Source: Clostridia bacterium (GTDB lineage: Bacteria > Bacillota > Clostridia > Christensenellales > UBA1242). From it: a stretch of DNA of 5,917 bases. Position numbers and translations under genes: made by a program. Numbering within the stretch: the stretch's first letter is position 1; each line of letters begins with the position of its first letter. Of this stretch, positions 1 through 5,381 are shown piece by piece. The stretch is from the NCBI GenBank assembly GCA_017553065.1, contig JAFZND010000129.1:1-5917 (forward strand), in the 5' to 3' direction. The notes beneath the pieces are model-generated. The model saw nothing but the letters and a program-made list of their open reading frames with translations, was not told the origin of the DNA and did not search any database.

Positions 1-19
1 GCCATGAACTTTTTAGCAT
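1..19 (-). CDS. 5' end of a divergent gene leaving the window (partial)
   Basis: On the minus strand an ATG (plus positions 17-19) opens a frame reading M-L-K-S-S-W up to the window edge. It is preceded at 5 nt by GAGG (plus 25-28), a reasonable Shine-Dalgarno site, and by a TATAAT box (plus 43-48) that would give a leader of about 17 nt. Six codons cannot identify a product. The call rests only on the start signals and on the divergent arrangement with the export protein gene. It could be a chance ATG. Confidence 0.4.
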
Positions 20-42
20 ATTATCCTCAAAATGACTATACA

Positions 43-72
43 ATTATAACATAATTAATTTAAATAGTGCAC
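43..72 (-). promoter_or_regulatory. Putative minus-strand promoter for the left-edge gene
   Basis: The minus strand reads TATAAT at plus 43-48. Upstream lies GTGCAC (plus 67-72, 18-bp spacer) or TGCACT (66-71, 17-bp spacer) as a weak -35. The -10 is perfect, the -35 poor. The -35 falls inside the left arm of the palindrome at 65-86. Transcription would start near 36. Confidence 0.4.
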
Positions 73-86
73 ATATATTTGCACTA
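65..86. repeat. Palindrome between divergent promoters, possible operator
   Basis: TAGTGCA (65-71) and TGCACTA (80-86) are perfect inverted 7-bp arms separated by 8 nt. The right arm covers the plus-strand -35 (79-84) and the left arm covers the probable minus-strand -35. This placement suits a dimeric repressor that controls both genes. A terminator reading is less likely, because the nearest T-run (97-102) starts 10 nt past the stem and the stem is short. No known regulator motif was recognised. Confidence 0.45.
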
Positions 87-107
87 AATAAAATAATTTT
101 TTATAAT
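79..107 (+). promoter_or_regulatory. Promoter of the export protein gene
   Basis: TTGCAC (79-84), a 17-bp spacer and a perfect TATAAT (102-107) form a sigma-70/SigA-type promoter. Transcription would begin at about 113-115. That lies downstream of the TTG at 111, which would otherwise be the longest possible start, and therefore supports translation from the ATG at 138. Confidence 0.6.
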
Positions 108-137
108 ATATTGAATTTAAACACTGGTAAAGAGATA

Positions 138-818
138 ATGACAGAAGCAATTCACAATTTTTTTCACAATATATTTGGCGGCAATGTAATACTTGCAACC
201 ATAATAATTGCACTTTTGCCTTTGATAGAGCTTAGGGGTGCAATACCTTTTGGCATGTCTATTCGTCTATGGGGTGATGCAGTACTAACAAATTGGCAAA
301 GTTTCTTATATTCTTTTTTGGGTTCAAGTGCAATAGTGCCTGTGCTAGCATTGCTATTTATTCCTTTGATAAATGCATTAAAAAAGACAAAATTATTTAA
401 AAAATTGGCAATTGCAATAGAAAATAGAGTAAAAAACAAATCAAAAAAGATTGAAAATGATGTAAATGTACAAGTTGAAAAAGATAAAGAGCAATCAAAA
501 TATAATAAAAAGTTTTGGTTAAAAGTAATTGGTGTATTTTTATTTGTGGCATTACCATTGCCATTAACTGGTGTATATACAGGCACATGTGTGGCAGTAA
601 TTCTTGGCCTTGGATTTTGGTGGACTTGTGGCGTGGTAATACTTGGCAATGCTGTGGCAGGTCTAATTATGACGCTACTTTCTAGTGTATTTAGTGGCTA
701 TACCCACATAGTGTTATATGTATTCTTGGGTTTGGTGGTGTTATTTGGCTTATATGAAATAATTGCAAGTGCAATAAGAAAAAAGAAAAATAAAGAAAAT
801 GAAACAAAAACTGAGTAG
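138..818 (+). CDS. Small multi-drug export family membrane protein (COG2426 / Sm_multidrug_ex)
   Basis: A 226-residue integral membrane protein. Two family signatures are visible: PLIELRGAIP at residues 28-37 and LPLPLTGVYTG at 139-149. They form a pseudo-symmetric pair of proline/glycine motifs, probably re-entrant loops, each beside hydrophobic segments (about 17-27, 57-80, 128-145, 150-180, 190-212). A Lys/Glu-rich hydrophilic stretch at about 82-125 separates the halves and is probably cytoplasmic. The C-terminus is also Lys-rich. The family is annotated as a small multidrug exporter, but its transport substrate is poorly established, so drug export should not be assumed. The start at 138 is preferred over the in-frame TTG at 111, because the predicted transcript begins near 114 and a purine-rich AAAGAG (129-134) precedes the ATG, though only 3 nt away. 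The stop codon lies in the loop of the following terminator, so the last codons form part of its stem. Confidence 0.87.
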   Translation: MTEAIHNFFHNIFGGNVILATIIIALLPLIELRGAIPFGMSIRLWGDAVLTNWQSFLYSFLGSSAIVPVLALLFIPLINALKKTKLFKKLAIAIENRVKNKSKKIENDVNVQVEKDKEQSKYNKKFWLKVIGVFLFVALPLPLTGVYTGTCVAVILGLGFWWTCGVVILGNAVAGLIMTLLSSVFSGYTHIVLYVFLGLVVLFGLYEIIASAIRKKKNKENETKTE

Positions 819-836
819 TGGTTGCTCAGTTTTTTT
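806..836 (+). terminator. Rho-independent terminator overlapping the gene's 3' end
   Basis: A perfect 10-bp stem, AAAAACTGAG (806-815) with CTCAGTTTTT (825-834), encloses a 9-nt loop and runs into seven T's (830-836). The TAG stop of the export protein gene (816-818) is the first codon of the loop. The A/T flanks also make the structure symmetrical enough to act on the opposite strand. Confidence 0.85.
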
Positions 837-864
837 GTAACAAAATTTGTTAAATTAGTATACA
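835..864 (+). promoter_or_regulatory. Weak candidate promoter for the M14 peptidase gene
   Basis: TTGTAA (835-840), at the foot of the preceding terminator, is followed after 18 bp by TATACA (859-864). Transcription would start near 871 and give a leader of about 20 nt to the ATG at 891. The -10 matches four of six consensus bases. Without it the gene would depend on read-through of a strong terminator. Confidence 0.35.
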
Positions 865-890
865 TACTTCTAATGGGAGTATGTGGGAAT

Positions 891-1796
891 ATGACTTATC
901 AAGAATTACAAAACAAAATATATAATTTGAATACGCTAAGTGGTGTGGATTTTTTTACAGTTGGATATAGCATGCTTGGGCATCCAATATATGGTGTGCA
1001 TTTAGGCAGTTACAATGGCAAACAAATGCTTGTAGAAGGTGCAATACATGCACGCGAATGGATAACAGCGCCACTGCTTTGCAATATGGTGGAATATTAT
1101 CATGATAAATCATTTGATGGCGGTATGTATTTTATACCATTATCAAATCCAGATGGAGTGTCACTAGTGCTGGATGGTGCAAATAATTTGCCATGTGAAA
1201 AATTGCAAAAGTATTTGGTAGATGTGGTAAATGATGGGTCTAATGATTTTAGTCAGTGGAAGGCAAATGCAAATGCAGTGGATTTAAACGTAAACTTTGA
1301 CGCATATTGGGGGCAAGGTGCGCAAAATGTATTTTGCCCTGCACCTGGTAATTTTGTTGGGTACTATCCAAATAGCGAAAGAGAAGTGCGTGTACTTATT
1401 GATTTTACCATGCGAGTGCAACCAAATATTACACTTTCCTACCACACAAAAGGCGAAGTGATATATTATGGCTTTGATGCGTTAAATGCTGTCCAACTTG
1501 AGCGCGATAGAGAAATTGCAGAATTAATAAGTAATGTAAATGGTTATGAAGTGGTAAAAACAACTGCATCAGTGGGTGGATATAGCGATTGGGTTAGCTT
1601 GAATCTTGGAGTTCCTGCATTTACTGTGGAAGTAGGCAGTGCACTTATTCCACATCCAATTGGGGAAGAGTATTTGCCAGAAATATTTGAAAAAAATAAA
1701 GATGTGCCACTTACGGCATTGCAAGCAGTAACTCCACCTAATACCACACGCAAAATGGGCATAAAATTGCATAATTTTTTGAGATTTAATAAATAA
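891..1796 (+). CDS. M14 family zinc peptidase, gamma-D-glutamyl-(L)-meso-diaminopimelate endopeptidase-like
   Basis: A 301-residue zinc peptidase of the carboxypeptidase A fold. Zinc ligands are H53 and E56 in GAIHAREW and H185 in LSYHTKGEVIYY. The catalytic glutamate is E247 in FTVEVG, preceded by GGYSDW. NPDG at 86-89 is another family block. The YHTKGEVIYY and FTVEVG blocks resemble M14 enzymes that cleave the gamma-D-Glu-diaminopimelate bond of peptidoglycan peptides. Consistently, the substrate-carboxylate arginine of true carboxypeptidases (Asn-Arg in VDLNRNF-type motifs) is replaced: here VDLNVNF, 130-136. There is no signal peptide and no LysM domain, so a cytoplasmic role in trimming imported or recycled wall peptides is inferred. 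The frame extends up to a TTG at 822, giving a hydrophobic N-terminus, but that TTG lies in the terminator loop with no good ribosome site. The ATG at 891 has GGGAG (875-879) 11 nt upstream. ATG 873 is a weaker alternative. Confidence 0.86.
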   Translation: MTYQELQNKIYNLNTLSGVDFFTVGYSMLGHPIYGVHLGSYNGKQMLVEGAIHAREWITAPLLCNMVEYYHDKSFDGGMYFIPLSNPDGVSLVLDGANNLPCEKLQKYLVDVVNDGSNDFSQWKANANAVDLNVNFDAYWGQGAQNVFCPAPGNFVGYYPNSEREVRVLIDFTMRVQPNITLSYHTKGEVIYYGFDALNAVQLERDREIAELISNVNGYEVVKTTASVGGYSDWVSLNLGVPAFTVEVGSALIPHPIGEEYLPEIFEKNKDVPLTALQAVTPPNTTRKMGIKLHNFLRFNK

Positions 1797-1823
1797 AAAA
1801 CAGCACAAATAGTGCTGTTTTTT
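1795..1823. terminator. Bidirectional terminator between convergent genes
   Basis: A perfect 12-bp stem, AAAAAACAGCAC (1795-1806) with GTGCTGTTTTTT (1812-1823), has the 5-nt loop AAATA. Each strand ends the stem in a run of six T's. One structure therefore terminates both the M14 peptidase gene (plus) and the CotH lipoprotein gene (minus), whose stop codons lie within the A/T ends of the stem. Confidence 0.92.
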
Positions 1824-3420
1824 AATGTAATAGTGTATCCAAATTTGCAAGTCTTGTTTGGATAAAAGATAGTATCTGATTTAAATTGTTTGTATTCGTG
1901 CTTGGAATATCTGCATACATAGATTTGTCTGTGTTGCGAAGAATTGCAGGAATTGTACTATTGAATGTAATAAATCTATTAGAAATATTTTCGTTAGATA
2001 ATGCGCCTAATCTAAGTTGCGCATATCTTGCAACAATTTCGTCATGATAATTTTCCCAAATGCGCTTAAATAGTAAGTTTGTGCGCATAATGTCTGTTGT
2101 TTGGTGCCAATCTGGGTCGTATAGAGTGGTGTCGTTCCATTCAATATTAAATCTGCCATCCCAACTGCTTCCCCATGTGGAATCCATATCATATACACTA
2201 GTTTGCCAGTGAACGCCGTCATATGTGACATAAATAATATTATTTTGATAGTTGTCTGCGCCAGACATTACTAAGGTATAGATAATGCTATCCATTGTTC
2301 TATCTAGGTTAATGTAATTTGATACACCTACCTTGAAATCTGCACCATCATTTTCGTTTAGAAAATCAATCATGTTGTTAAAGCTTGTTACAACCCAAGA
2401 TGTATCTGTTTTTTCGGTTGAGCAATATTCCAAATCCATTTTGCTACTTTCAAAGTCGTCAGACACATGTGCTAGCAATTTGGTTGTTTCACTATATCCG
2501 TCACCCATTAAAATGGCCTCATATTCGCCATCACCCATGCCAAACATCCACTTATCTTTTGGAATATTTAAAGTGTATAGGCCTTTGTAGTAGCCATTTT
2601 CGTATAGAAGTACAGGGTAGCCATCTATTGCACCGCCATTGTAAAGCGATGCAATTTCGTCCTGCAAATCGCGAGAATGGACAATATCGCCATAAATTTT
2701 TGCAGAAACTATGTTTCTTGCATGTGAGAAGTCCACCCAGTTTGCTTTTAATACATATTTACTTTCATCACCCCAACCATCTACAAATTCTATTTTCTTT
2801 TTGTTTGTGCATTCGGCATCTTTAAATAGTTGGATAGAATAATTTTGTTTTGGATAATTATGTCGCACACTAGATGCACCTTGCAATTTGATAGTGGTGT
2901 AGCAATCAAAATTAACATCTTCACTATCATATGAAATTGCAACTTTTAATTTGTTATCTTTTGATATGCCGCTTAAATCACCTGTGATATTTACAATAGG
3001 TGTGTTTATATCTTGCCATGTGAGAGTGTCGGTATAATTTTTGCCACATTCATTGCAACGGAATGTTGCTTGCATATGTTCACCGTCTTGTGCAGTGGAA
3101 ATGGATACAAGTGTTCTAGATGTGTGAATATGTTCCCACTTTGCATATATTATTAAGTTGCCTGTGGTACCTTTTTCTATTTTTTCTATGCGCGTTGTAA
3201 AAAAGCTATCTGTGTACCAGCCAGCAAATGTATATCCATCACGAGTGGCGTCACGCAAAACTATTTCTTGGTCAGTGGTGTAAGTGGCAGGGTTGCCATG
3301 AACTCCATCATCACAATTTAACCTATACGTAATAGTATAAGTTTCAGGTTTGCTGCCGCATGCCACCATGCAAGTGACGCAAATTATTAAAATGAATAAA
3401 CTTTTTAATAACCTTTTCAT
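1822..3420 (-). CDS. CotH kinase family lipoprotein with InlB-type repeat
   Basis: A 532-residue lipoprotein. A basic n-region (MKRLLK), a hydrophobic core and MVAC-G give lipidation at C21. Residues 28-95 form one Listeria-Bacteroides/InlB B-type repeat (YTITYRLN, GYTFAGWYTD, YAKW). A short His/Cys segment follows, with H97, H99, H115 and CNEC at 122-125. The rest, from about 140, matches CotH protein kinases: LQGASS (179-184) with YPKQNYSIQLF, LKANWVDFSHARN (224-236), YENGYYKGLYTL (273-284), SGADNYQNN (386-394) and YDMDSTWG (410-417). Asp411 and Asp413 are the expected metal/catalytic region. CotH of Bacillus phosphorylates spore-coat proteins; lipidated CotH-like proteins in other bacteria are of unknown function. 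This one should face outward, tethered to the membrane, so a coat role is not implied. It lies divergent to pnuC and convergent with the peptidase. No Shine-Dalgarno site precedes the ATG, and the promoter -10 ends 6 nt before it. Confidence 0.88.
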   Translation of the reverse strand: MKRLLKSLFILIICVTCMVACGSKPETYTITYRLNCDDGVHGNPATYTTDQEIVLRDATRDGYTFAGWYTDSFFTTRIEKIEKGTTGNLIIYAKWEHIHTSRTLVSISTAQDGEHMQATFRCNECGKNYTDTLTWQDINTPIVNITGDLSGISKDNKLKVAISYDSEDVNFDCYTTIKLQGASSVRHNYPKQNYSIQLFKDAECTNKKKIEFVDGWGDESKYVLKANWVDFSHARNIVSAKIYGDIVHSRDLQDEIASLYNGGAIDGYPVLLYENGYYKGLYTLNIPKDKWMFGMGDGEYEAILMGDGYSETTKLLAHVSDDFESSKMDLEYCSTEKTDTSWVVTSFNNMIDFLNENDGADFKVGVSNYINLDRTMDSIIYTLVMSGADNYQNNIIYVTYDGVHWQTSVYDMDSTWGSSWDGRFNIEWNDTTLYDPDWHQTTDIMRTNLLFKRIWENYHDEIVARYAQLRLGALSNENISNRFITFNSTIPAILRNTDKSMYADIPSTNTNNLNQILSFIQTRLANLDTLLH

Positions 3421-3426
3421 ATTTTT

Positions 3427-3454
3427 ATTATATATAAAAATTAACTTTTTACAA
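3427..3454 (-). promoter_or_regulatory. Promoter of the CotH lipoprotein gene, leaderless geometry
   Basis: The minus strand reads TTGTAA (plus 3449-3454), a 16-bp spacer and a perfect TATAAT (3427-3432). Only six bases (3421-3426) separate the -10 from the ATG, so the normal start site falls at or next to the A of ATG. No GGAGG-like sequence occurs upstream of the start. A leaderless mRNA is inferred. Confidence 0.6.
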
Positions 3455-3482
3455 ACTAAATATGCTGGTTAGAGTAATACAT

Positions 3483-3511
3483 TTGATTTTGTTTTGGCAT
3501 AGTGTTACTAT
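3483..3511 (+). promoter_or_regulatory. Promoter of the pnuC-esterase operon, leaderless geometry
   Basis: TTGATT (3483-3488), a 17-bp spacer and TACTAT (3506-3511) match a SigA promoter at four of six and five of six bases. The -10 ends exactly six bases before the ATG at 3518, the same distance as in the divergent CotH gene. No Shine-Dalgarno site is present. An imperfect 8-bp inverted repeat (3473-3480 with 3502-3509, one G-T pair) flanks the -35 and reaches into the -10. It may be coincidental. Confidence 0.55.
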
Positions 3512-3517
3512 TTTAGT

Positions 3518-4183
3518 ATGAATAGCAATAAGTTTTGGACAATCACAAACTATATATTTTTTAGTTTGGTAATAGCTGCGTGCCTGGTGCTAACAATTGT
3601 TTTACATTTGGATTGGTTGGCGTTTGTTACATGTTCAACAAACATATTGTATTTTGTGTTTTTGTCAGACAAAAACATACTTAATTACTCTGTAGGACTA
3701 ATTAGTAGTGCAACATATATAGTAATTGCATACAATTCAAAACTTTATGGTGAAATGGTATATTATCTTGCAATCGATATTCCTATGGCAATTATTGCCT
3801 TTATCTTATGGTTAAAACATAGAGAAACTACTTTACGAGTTGCTACTCGTAAAATGTCATTTAAGTGGTTGATAATTACATTTGTTTGTTCATCAGCATG
3901 TGTGGTGGCGGGTGCATTTATACTAAAAGCAGTTGGTGGAAGTAATGTGTGGCTTGATTCGATGGTGGTGGTAATATCGTTTGTGGCGTCAATACTTATG
4001 ATGCTAAGATTTCGTGAGCAATGGTTTATGTGGATACTGCTTTATGTTGTGGCGGTAGTATTATGGAGCATTAATTTTGACTTATTGATGTTAATTATGA
4101 GTGCAAGTGCATTACTTTCTAGTGATATTGGTTTTGTTGTGTGGTATAATAAAAATAGAAATGAGGTGGTGATTAGTCAATGA
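3518..4183 (+). CDS. pnuC: PnuC-family transporter (nicotinamide riboside or related vitamin)
   Basis: A 221-residue polytopic membrane protein of PnuC length, with about seven hydrophobic segments (roughly 10-31, 33-50, 54-72, 78-99, 116-138, 145-163, 169-190, plus 192-209). Family blocks visible are LYGE (76-79) with the following long helix to W98, and the later WLDSM (145-149), ASILMMLR and QWFMWI (168-173). PnuC proteins are facilitators that bring in nicotinamide riboside for NAD synthesis. Relatives carry thiamine or riboflavin. The helix after LYGE lacks the Gln and Gly-Trp pattern I expect of classical nicotinamide riboside transporters, so the substrate is uncertain and the symbol denotes the family. 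The gene has no leader, hence no NAD, TPP or FMN riboswitch. It heads an operon with the esterase gene, overlapping it by four bases. The start at 3518 is the first ATG after the promoter and has no Shine-Dalgarno site. Confidence 0.82.
   Translation: MNSNKFWTITNYIFFSLVIAACLVLTIVLHLDWLAFVTCSTNILYFVFLSDKNILNYSVGLISSATYIVIAYNSKLYGEMVYYLAIDIPMAIIAFILWLKHRETTLRVATRKMSFKWLIITFVCSSACVVAGAFILKAVGGSNVWLDSMVVVISFVASILMMLRFREQWFMWILLYVVAVVLWSINFDLLMLIMSASALLSSDIGFVVWYNKNRNEVVISQ
4163..4169 (+). promoter_or_regulatory. Ribosome binding site of the esterase gene inside the pnuC end
   Basis: GAGGTGG lies inside the last codons of the PnuC gene, 10 nt before the ATG at 4180. Together with the ATGA stop/start overlap it supports translational coupling. 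The organism thus uses Shine-Dalgarno sites for internal operon genes, although the first gene of this operon has none. Confidence 0.7.
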
Positions 4184-5139
4184 AAAAATCTTGGACAATT
4201 AGTGAACGAAGAATAATAATATTTGTATGTTTGGTTTGTACTTTGATTATAGTTGCGGGCATTTGCCTTGGCATTTATCAATACAATAAAAATCGTATGG
4301 AGTTTAAAATTAATGATATGTTACCAAATGGAAATGGGAATGAAGCAAAAGTAATACTTTTGGCTGGTCAATCAAATGCTGCAGGTTGCAGTTCAAATGA
4401 ATACTTGGAAAGAAATGTATCAGCAGAAAAATATGAAGAGTATAAAAACGGATACGACAATGTGTATATAAATTATTATTCTTCTGATATAAATGCTTCA
4501 AATGGTTTTACAAAAGCAGCACTGGGCCAAGGATATGCAGACGATTATTTTGGTCCAGAGGTGGGATTGGCAGAAAAATTACATGAATTATATCCTGATG
4601 AATTGTTCTTTATTGTAAAATTTGCAATTGGTGGCACAAATTTATTTGAAGAATGGTTGTCTCCATCTAGTGATGGGAGTACGGGGTATTTGTATACCAA
4701 CTTTGTAAGATATGTAAACAAAAGTATGAAATACCTTAAATCCAAAGGTTACAATGCAAAAATTGAGGGTTTGTGCTGGATGCAAGGTGAATCGGATTCA
4801 TTTTCGATGGAAAATGCAACGGGATATAAAACAAACTTAAGTAACTTTATTGGTGACGTAAGAAACGATTTTTCAAAATATGCTGCAAGCGACGGAATTG
4901 CGTTTGTAGATGCTAAAATTGCAGACAATCCTGCTTATTGGGTGTATTGCGAGCAAGTAAATCAATCAAAGCAAGATGTGGCAGATATGTCAGATATGAA
5001 TGTTTTGATTGATACCAATGCAGAAGGTCTTGATTGTTCTCAAGAGCCAGAAGGTGCACCTGATAGGGCGCACTATGACTCGCTAAGTCAAATCAAATTA
5101 GGAAAATTATTTGCACAACATGTGGCACAATTCCTTTAA
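4180..5139 (+). CDS. Membrane-anchored SGNH hydrolase, sialate O-acetylesterase-like (CE6/SASA)
   Basis: A 319-residue protein with a single N-terminal membrane helix (residues 12-33) after a basic segment (KK at 2-3, RR at 10-11). There is no clear cleavage site, so it is probably an N-anchored extracytoplasmic enzyme. The catalytic domain runs from about 55 to 319 and shows the SASA/carbohydrate esterase family 6 blocks: ILLAGQSNAAG (59-69, nucleophile S65), FGPEVGLAEKL (124-134), KFAIGGTNLFEEW (147-159, with the oxyanion glycine), WMQGESD (200-206) and the C-terminal DRAHYDS with D295 and H298 completing the Ser-Asp-His triad. Known members remove O-acetyl groups from sialic acids, xylan or other sugars; the substrate here cannot be read from sequence. 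It overlaps the transporter gene by ATGA, so the two are probably co-produced. A coupled role, cleaving an external ester before uptake, is inference. Confidence 0.86.
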   Translation: MKKSWTISERRIIIFVCLVCTLIIVAGICLGIYQYNKNRMEFKINDMLPNGNGNEAKVILLAGQSNAAGCSSNEYLERNVSAEKYEEYKNGYDNVYINYYSSDINASNGFTKAALGQGYADDYFGPEVGLAEKLHELYPDELFFIVKFAIGGTNLFEEWLSPSSDGSTGYLYTNFVRYVNKSMKYLKSKGYNAKIEGLCWMQGESDSFSMENATGYKTNLSNFIGDVRNDFSKYAASDGIAFVDAKIADNPAYWVYCEQVNQSKQDVADMSDMNVLIDTNAEGLDCSQEPEGAPDRAHYDSLSQIKLGKLFAQHVAQFL

Positions 5140-5171
5140 AAAAATGAACCCAATTAGGGTTCGTTTTTTTT
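5138..5171. terminator. Bidirectional terminator between the esterase gene and tRNA-Leu
   Basis: GAACCC (5146-5151) pairs perfectly with GGGTTC (5157-5162) around the loop AATTA. A T-G wobble and about seven A-T pairs then extend the stem outward. The plus strand ends in eight T's (5164-5171). The minus strand ends in T's from the A-run starting at 5138, so the same element terminates the minus-strand tRNA transcript, whose encoded CCA lies directly against the stem. Confidence 0.9.
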
Positions 5172-5258
5172 GGTGCGGATGACAGGACTTGAACCTGCAA
5201 GGAAGCAATATCCACAAGATCCTTAGTCTTGCGCGTGTGCCAATTTCGCCACATCCGC
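5171..5258 (-). tRNA. tRNA-Leu, anticodon AAG
   Basis: An 88-nt class II tRNA. The acceptor strands GCGGATG and CATCCGC pair fully, and ACCA is encoded at the 3' end. The D-arm contains AATTGGCAC. The anticodon stem CAAGA/TCTTG closes a 7-nt loop, CTAAGGA, giving anticodon AAG (plus 5222-5224). A 16-nt variable arm with a GGA/TCC stem indicates Leu rather than a class I tRNA. The T-arm is GCAGG-TTCAAGT-CCTGT. Overall similarity to Bacillus-type tRNA-Leu of the CUN box, including purine 37 (G), supports leucine. A34 is uncommon in bacterial tRNA-Leu and would need deamination to inosine by TadA to read CUU, CUC and CUA. Confidence 0.96.
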
Positions 5259-5266
5259 ATATGGTG

Positions 5267-5278
5267 ATTATATTATGC
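5267..5278 (-). promoter_or_regulatory. Possible -10 region of the tRNA-Leu gene
   Basis: On the minus strand two overlapping -10-like boxes precede the tRNA: CATAAT (plus 5273-5278, with an upstream TGG giving an extended -10) and TATAAT (5267-5272). The first would give an 8-nt 5' leader, the second about 2 nt. No convincing -35 is visible at the right spacing. Confidence 0.3.
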
Positions 5279-5350
5279 CACACTTTGAGTATTTTGTGTA
5301 GTGTTTTTTTGTAATTTTAGTTAAATTATTTAATGAAAAGTGAATGTATA

Positions 5351-5359
5351 TGATATAAT
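5351..5359 (+). promoter_or_regulatory. Extended -10 promoter of the right-edge gene
   Basis: TG-A-TATAAT (5351-5359) is an extended -10 with a perfect hexamer. The -35 is poor (TAATGA, 5331-5336, at 17 bp), which the extended element may compensate. Transcription from about 5366 gives a short leader of some 16 nt carrying a strong ribosome site. The rest of the 5259-5353 gap shows no stable hairpin or riboswitch-like structure. Confidence 0.6.
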
Positions 5360-5370
5360 CACTATGTAAA

Positions 5371-5376
5371 GAGGTG
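5371..5376 (+). promoter_or_regulatory. Strong ribosome binding site fixing the start of the right-edge gene
   Basis: GAGGTG within AAAGAGGTGG lies 5 nt before the ATG at 5382, the best Shine-Dalgarno match in the window. It decides the start codon of the incomplete gene that follows. Confidence 0.8.
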
Positions 5377-5381
5377 GTTTA

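Noticed and set aside
111..137. Upstream TTG start that would lengthen the export protein by nine residues
   Set aside because: The TTG lies only 3 nt after the -10 box, upstream of the expected transcript start, and has no ribosome site.
164..649. Long minus-strand frame opposite the export protein gene, and similar antisense frames at 1544-1850, 2333-2825 and 4310-4745
   Set aside because: Composition is typical of antisense shadows (His/Ser/Phe/Ile-rich), they lie entirely inside genes with strong family motifs, and they have no start signals.
822..890. Upstream TTG start giving the M14 peptidase a hydrophobic, signal-like N-terminus
   Set aside because: The TTG is in the terminator loop and the added codons are read from the terminator T-run. 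The hydrophobicity follows from T-rich DNA, and no signal cleavage site or proper lipobox is present.
3421..3517. Riboswitch (NAD, TPP or FMN type) ahead of the PnuC-family gene
   Set aside because: The predicted transcript starts at the ATG, and the 97-bp gap is too short and unstructured to hold an aptamer plus expression platform.
4141..4215. UGA read as tryptophan (Mollicute code)
   Set aside because: The UGA at 4181-4183 ends PnuC at a normal family length and forms a standard ATGA overlap. Tryptophan is encoded by TGG in the conserved motifs checked.
5171..5258. tRNA-Leu as an integration site for a mobile element
   Set aside because: No integrase gene, no direct repeat of the tRNA 3' end and no compositional break were seen within the window.
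5259..5381. T-box, riboswitch or small RNA in the gap between tRNA-Leu and the right-edge gene
   Set aside because: The promoter lies close to the gene and leaves a leader of about 16 nt. No stable hairpin or T-box sequence is visible in the gap.
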